A stretch of 13,124 nt of DNA from contig JAGLNE010000102.1 in the NCBI GenBank assembly GCA_023139655.1, positions 1-13,124 of the forward strand, read 5' to 3'. This stretch comes from Candidatus Parcubacteria bacterium (lineage in GTDB: Bacteria > Patescibacteriota > Patescibacteriia > Patescibacteriales > UBA12075). Position numbers and translations under genes: made by a program. This document shows, piece by piece, positions 11,681-13,124 of this stretch (the first letter of the stretch is position 1; every line of letters starts with the position of its first letter). The notes under the pieces were generated by a model, which saw only the letters and a program-made list of their open reading frames with translations, was not told where the DNA came from and did not search any database.

Positions 11681-13124
11681 TGACGAAGAAAATATCAGAA
11701 AACAATATATTAATTATTACCATAATATTATTTGGAGTTTTTTGTATTTTTGATTATGTTTCAGCTATTGATATTATTAACATTGGTAAAAACGCAGTTC
11801 TTACAGTAATCGCTGTAGGTGCTTCTTTGTTTACTTTTATAGCGGGAATAATAATTATGATTGTTATCTGGGCAATTACTCATATTGCTGAATATAATAA
11901 TTTTATTAATGAACCCCCGATAATAGGCGCCTGGATAATTGTCCGTGATTTGTGCAACATGTTTTTTATTTTAATTTTACTCTTGATCGCTTTTTCAACA
12001 ATTTTAAGATTTGAGGGGTATAGTATAAAAAAATTATTGCCAAAACTTGTTATGATGGCGGTTTTGATCAATTTCTCCAGGATGATATGCGGTATCATTA
12101 TTGATGCCGGACAGATCGTAATGCTTACCTTCATCAGTGCTATTGGTAATAGTGGAGGTAATTATATTGAACACTTGGGTGTACAGAACTATTTAAATCA
12201 AACATTCACAAACGACTGGAGCAGAGATATTGATTTTTTCTCGGTAGCTGGCGGAATGGTGTTAGGGGCAGTGTTTTTAGTTATAGCGATTACGGTTTTT
12301 ATAATTCTACTAGCTATGCTGGCCATGAGGGTGGTGATGCTATGGATATATATAGTGCTTTCACCGATTGCGTTCCTTCTTTCGGCTTTTCCTGGCGGCC
12401 AGAAATACGCCCGGCAATGGTGGGGGGATTTTGCCAAGCAAGTTGTGATTGGCCCTTTACTCGCTTTTTTTATCTGGCTTTCTTTGGTATCGGCAAATCA
12501 AGTCGGTAATTTGGGCGATATTGCCAATACTAGCTGTTTTGGCCCGCAGGACATAGTTTGTCCGGCAAATTTTATTAATTTTGTTGTTGCGATTGGTACT
12601 CTGATTGCCGGCATGTCTGTTGCTTCGTCAATGGGTGGAGTTGTAGGCAGTACAGTGCAAAAATTAAAAGCTAAAGATAGTATAGCTAATTTACATCGCA
12701 CTGGCCTTAAAGCCTTGGGTAATTACGGGATTGATAAGACACATGAAAAATCTGGTATTGATTTGAATGTAGGCCGGGTATGGAAAGGAATTCAAACGAA
12801 GAGAGCTGAAAAACAAAGCGAACGCTATAGCTCAGGTCAGCAAAAAGCCGCCGAAGTTATGGCAACTAGGGGGAGGGCCTGGGGCGCCTTAGCTATGACC
12901 GGTACCCCGGCTACTGCTTGGGAGCAGATTACCAGTAAAAAAGGCCTTAGGCAGAGATTTACGGGCGGGAAAAGAATGGCCAAAAAGAAAGATGAATTTC
13001 AAGATATATTAGATAATAAAAAATTTGAATCCGATTTTGTTGGCGCAAATGCAGAAAAAAGAGTTGAAATGAGAGATAATTTGTTAAAAGAATATCCAAG
13101 TATTCAAAATGAAATTAAGGCGGA
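11680..13124 (+). CDS. VirB6/TrbL-like type IV secretion membrane protein, 3' end outside window
   Basis: An open frame of 481 codons runs off the window end without a stop. The ATG overlaps the upstream stop in TAATG. About seven hydrophobic stretches lie near residues 9-30, 38-68, 84-107, 119-142, 189-237, 254-272 and 298-322. The central block LWIYIVLSPIAFLLSAFPGG (221-240), then WWGDFAKQVVIGPLLAFFIW, follows the pattern of the polytopic VirB6/TrbL family: an Arg-rich loop, aromatic-SP-hydrophobic, and WW-x2-F-x2. Such proteins form part of the inner-membrane translocation channel of conjugative and effector T4SS. From residue 325 the chain turns hydrophilic and Lys/Arg-rich (KKGLRQRF, GGKRMAKKKDEF), a long cytoplasmic tail often seen in Patescibacterial homologues. 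The N-terminal hydrophobic stretch may be a signal anchor. VirB4-type genes would be expected beyond the window. Confidence 0.8.
   Translation, partial: MTKKISENNILIITIILFGVFCIFDYVSAIDIINIGKNAVLTVIAVGASLFTFIAGIIIMIVIWAITHIAEYNNFINEPPIIGAWIIVRDLCNMFFILILLLIAFSTILRFEGYSIKKLLPKLVMMAVLINFSRMICGIIIDAGQIVMLTFISAIGNSGGNYIEHLGVQNYLNQTFTNDWSRDIDFFSVAGGMVLGAVFLVIAITVFIILLAMLAMRVVMLWIYIVLSPIAFLLSAFPGGQKYARQWWGDFAKQVVIGPLLAFFIWLSLVSANQVGNLGDIANTSCFGPQDIVCPANFINFVVAIGTLIAGMSVASSMGGVVGSTVQKLKAKDSIANLHRTGLKALGNYGIDKTHEKSGIDLNVGRVWKGIQTKRAEKQSERYSSGQQKAAEVMATRGRAWGALAMTGTPATAWEQITSKKGLRQRFTGGKRMAKKKDEFQDILDNKKFESDFVGANAEKRVEMRDNLLKEYPSIQNEIKA

Overview
The window looks like part of a genome from a Candidate Phyla Radiation (Patescibacteria) bacterium. 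This is inferred from gene content, not from a marker gene. The signs are a 3030-residue cysteine-rich exported protein of a kind I recall only from such genomes, a VirB6/TrbL-like membrane protein with a long charged tail, and a small archaeal-type (S26B) signal peptidase. Shine-Dalgarno sequences are scarce. Every gene reads with ordinary stop codons, so the UGA=Gly code of Gracilibacteria/Absconditabacteria is not in use. All genes are on the + strand. There is no rRNA, tRNA, CRISPR array or transposase.

Layout. 1-81: a cloverleaf-shaped inverted repeat of the 'ATTGCGAG...CTCGCAAT' type, cut by the window edge. 128-9220: the giant exported protein. It has a signal peptide, an N-terminal domain, about nine C-x5-G-C motifs interleaved with four putative jelly-roll modules, a PKD-like segment, a 171-residue stretch with about 33 Cys, and an AT-rich C-terminal module that appears internally duplicated. 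9281-9922: a small membrane-anchored protein of unknown function. 10036-10434: S26B signal peptidase. 10435-10588: a short gap packed with four 17-bp dyad-symmetric sites and one degenerate site. 10589-11104: an ORF6N (KilA-N/Bro-type) DNA-binding protein whose coding sequence holds an inverted copy of the first site. 11105-11680: a membrane protein of unknown function, directly abutting the ORF6N gene. 11680-13124: the 5' part of a VirB6/TrbL-like type IV secretion membrane protein, open at the window end.

How the parts may fit together (inference). The order of giant exported Cys-rich protein, anchored accessory protein, dedicated signal peptidase and T4SS inner-membrane components resembles conjugation-type loci, where a large Cys-rich protein such as TraN stabilises cell contact and an S26 peptidase such as TraF matures a substrate. 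The ORF6N protein and its clustered palindromes look like a self-regulated switch at the head of the T4SS part of the locus. The two most unusual items are the modular giant protein and the graded operator-like array with an identical site inside the regulator gene.
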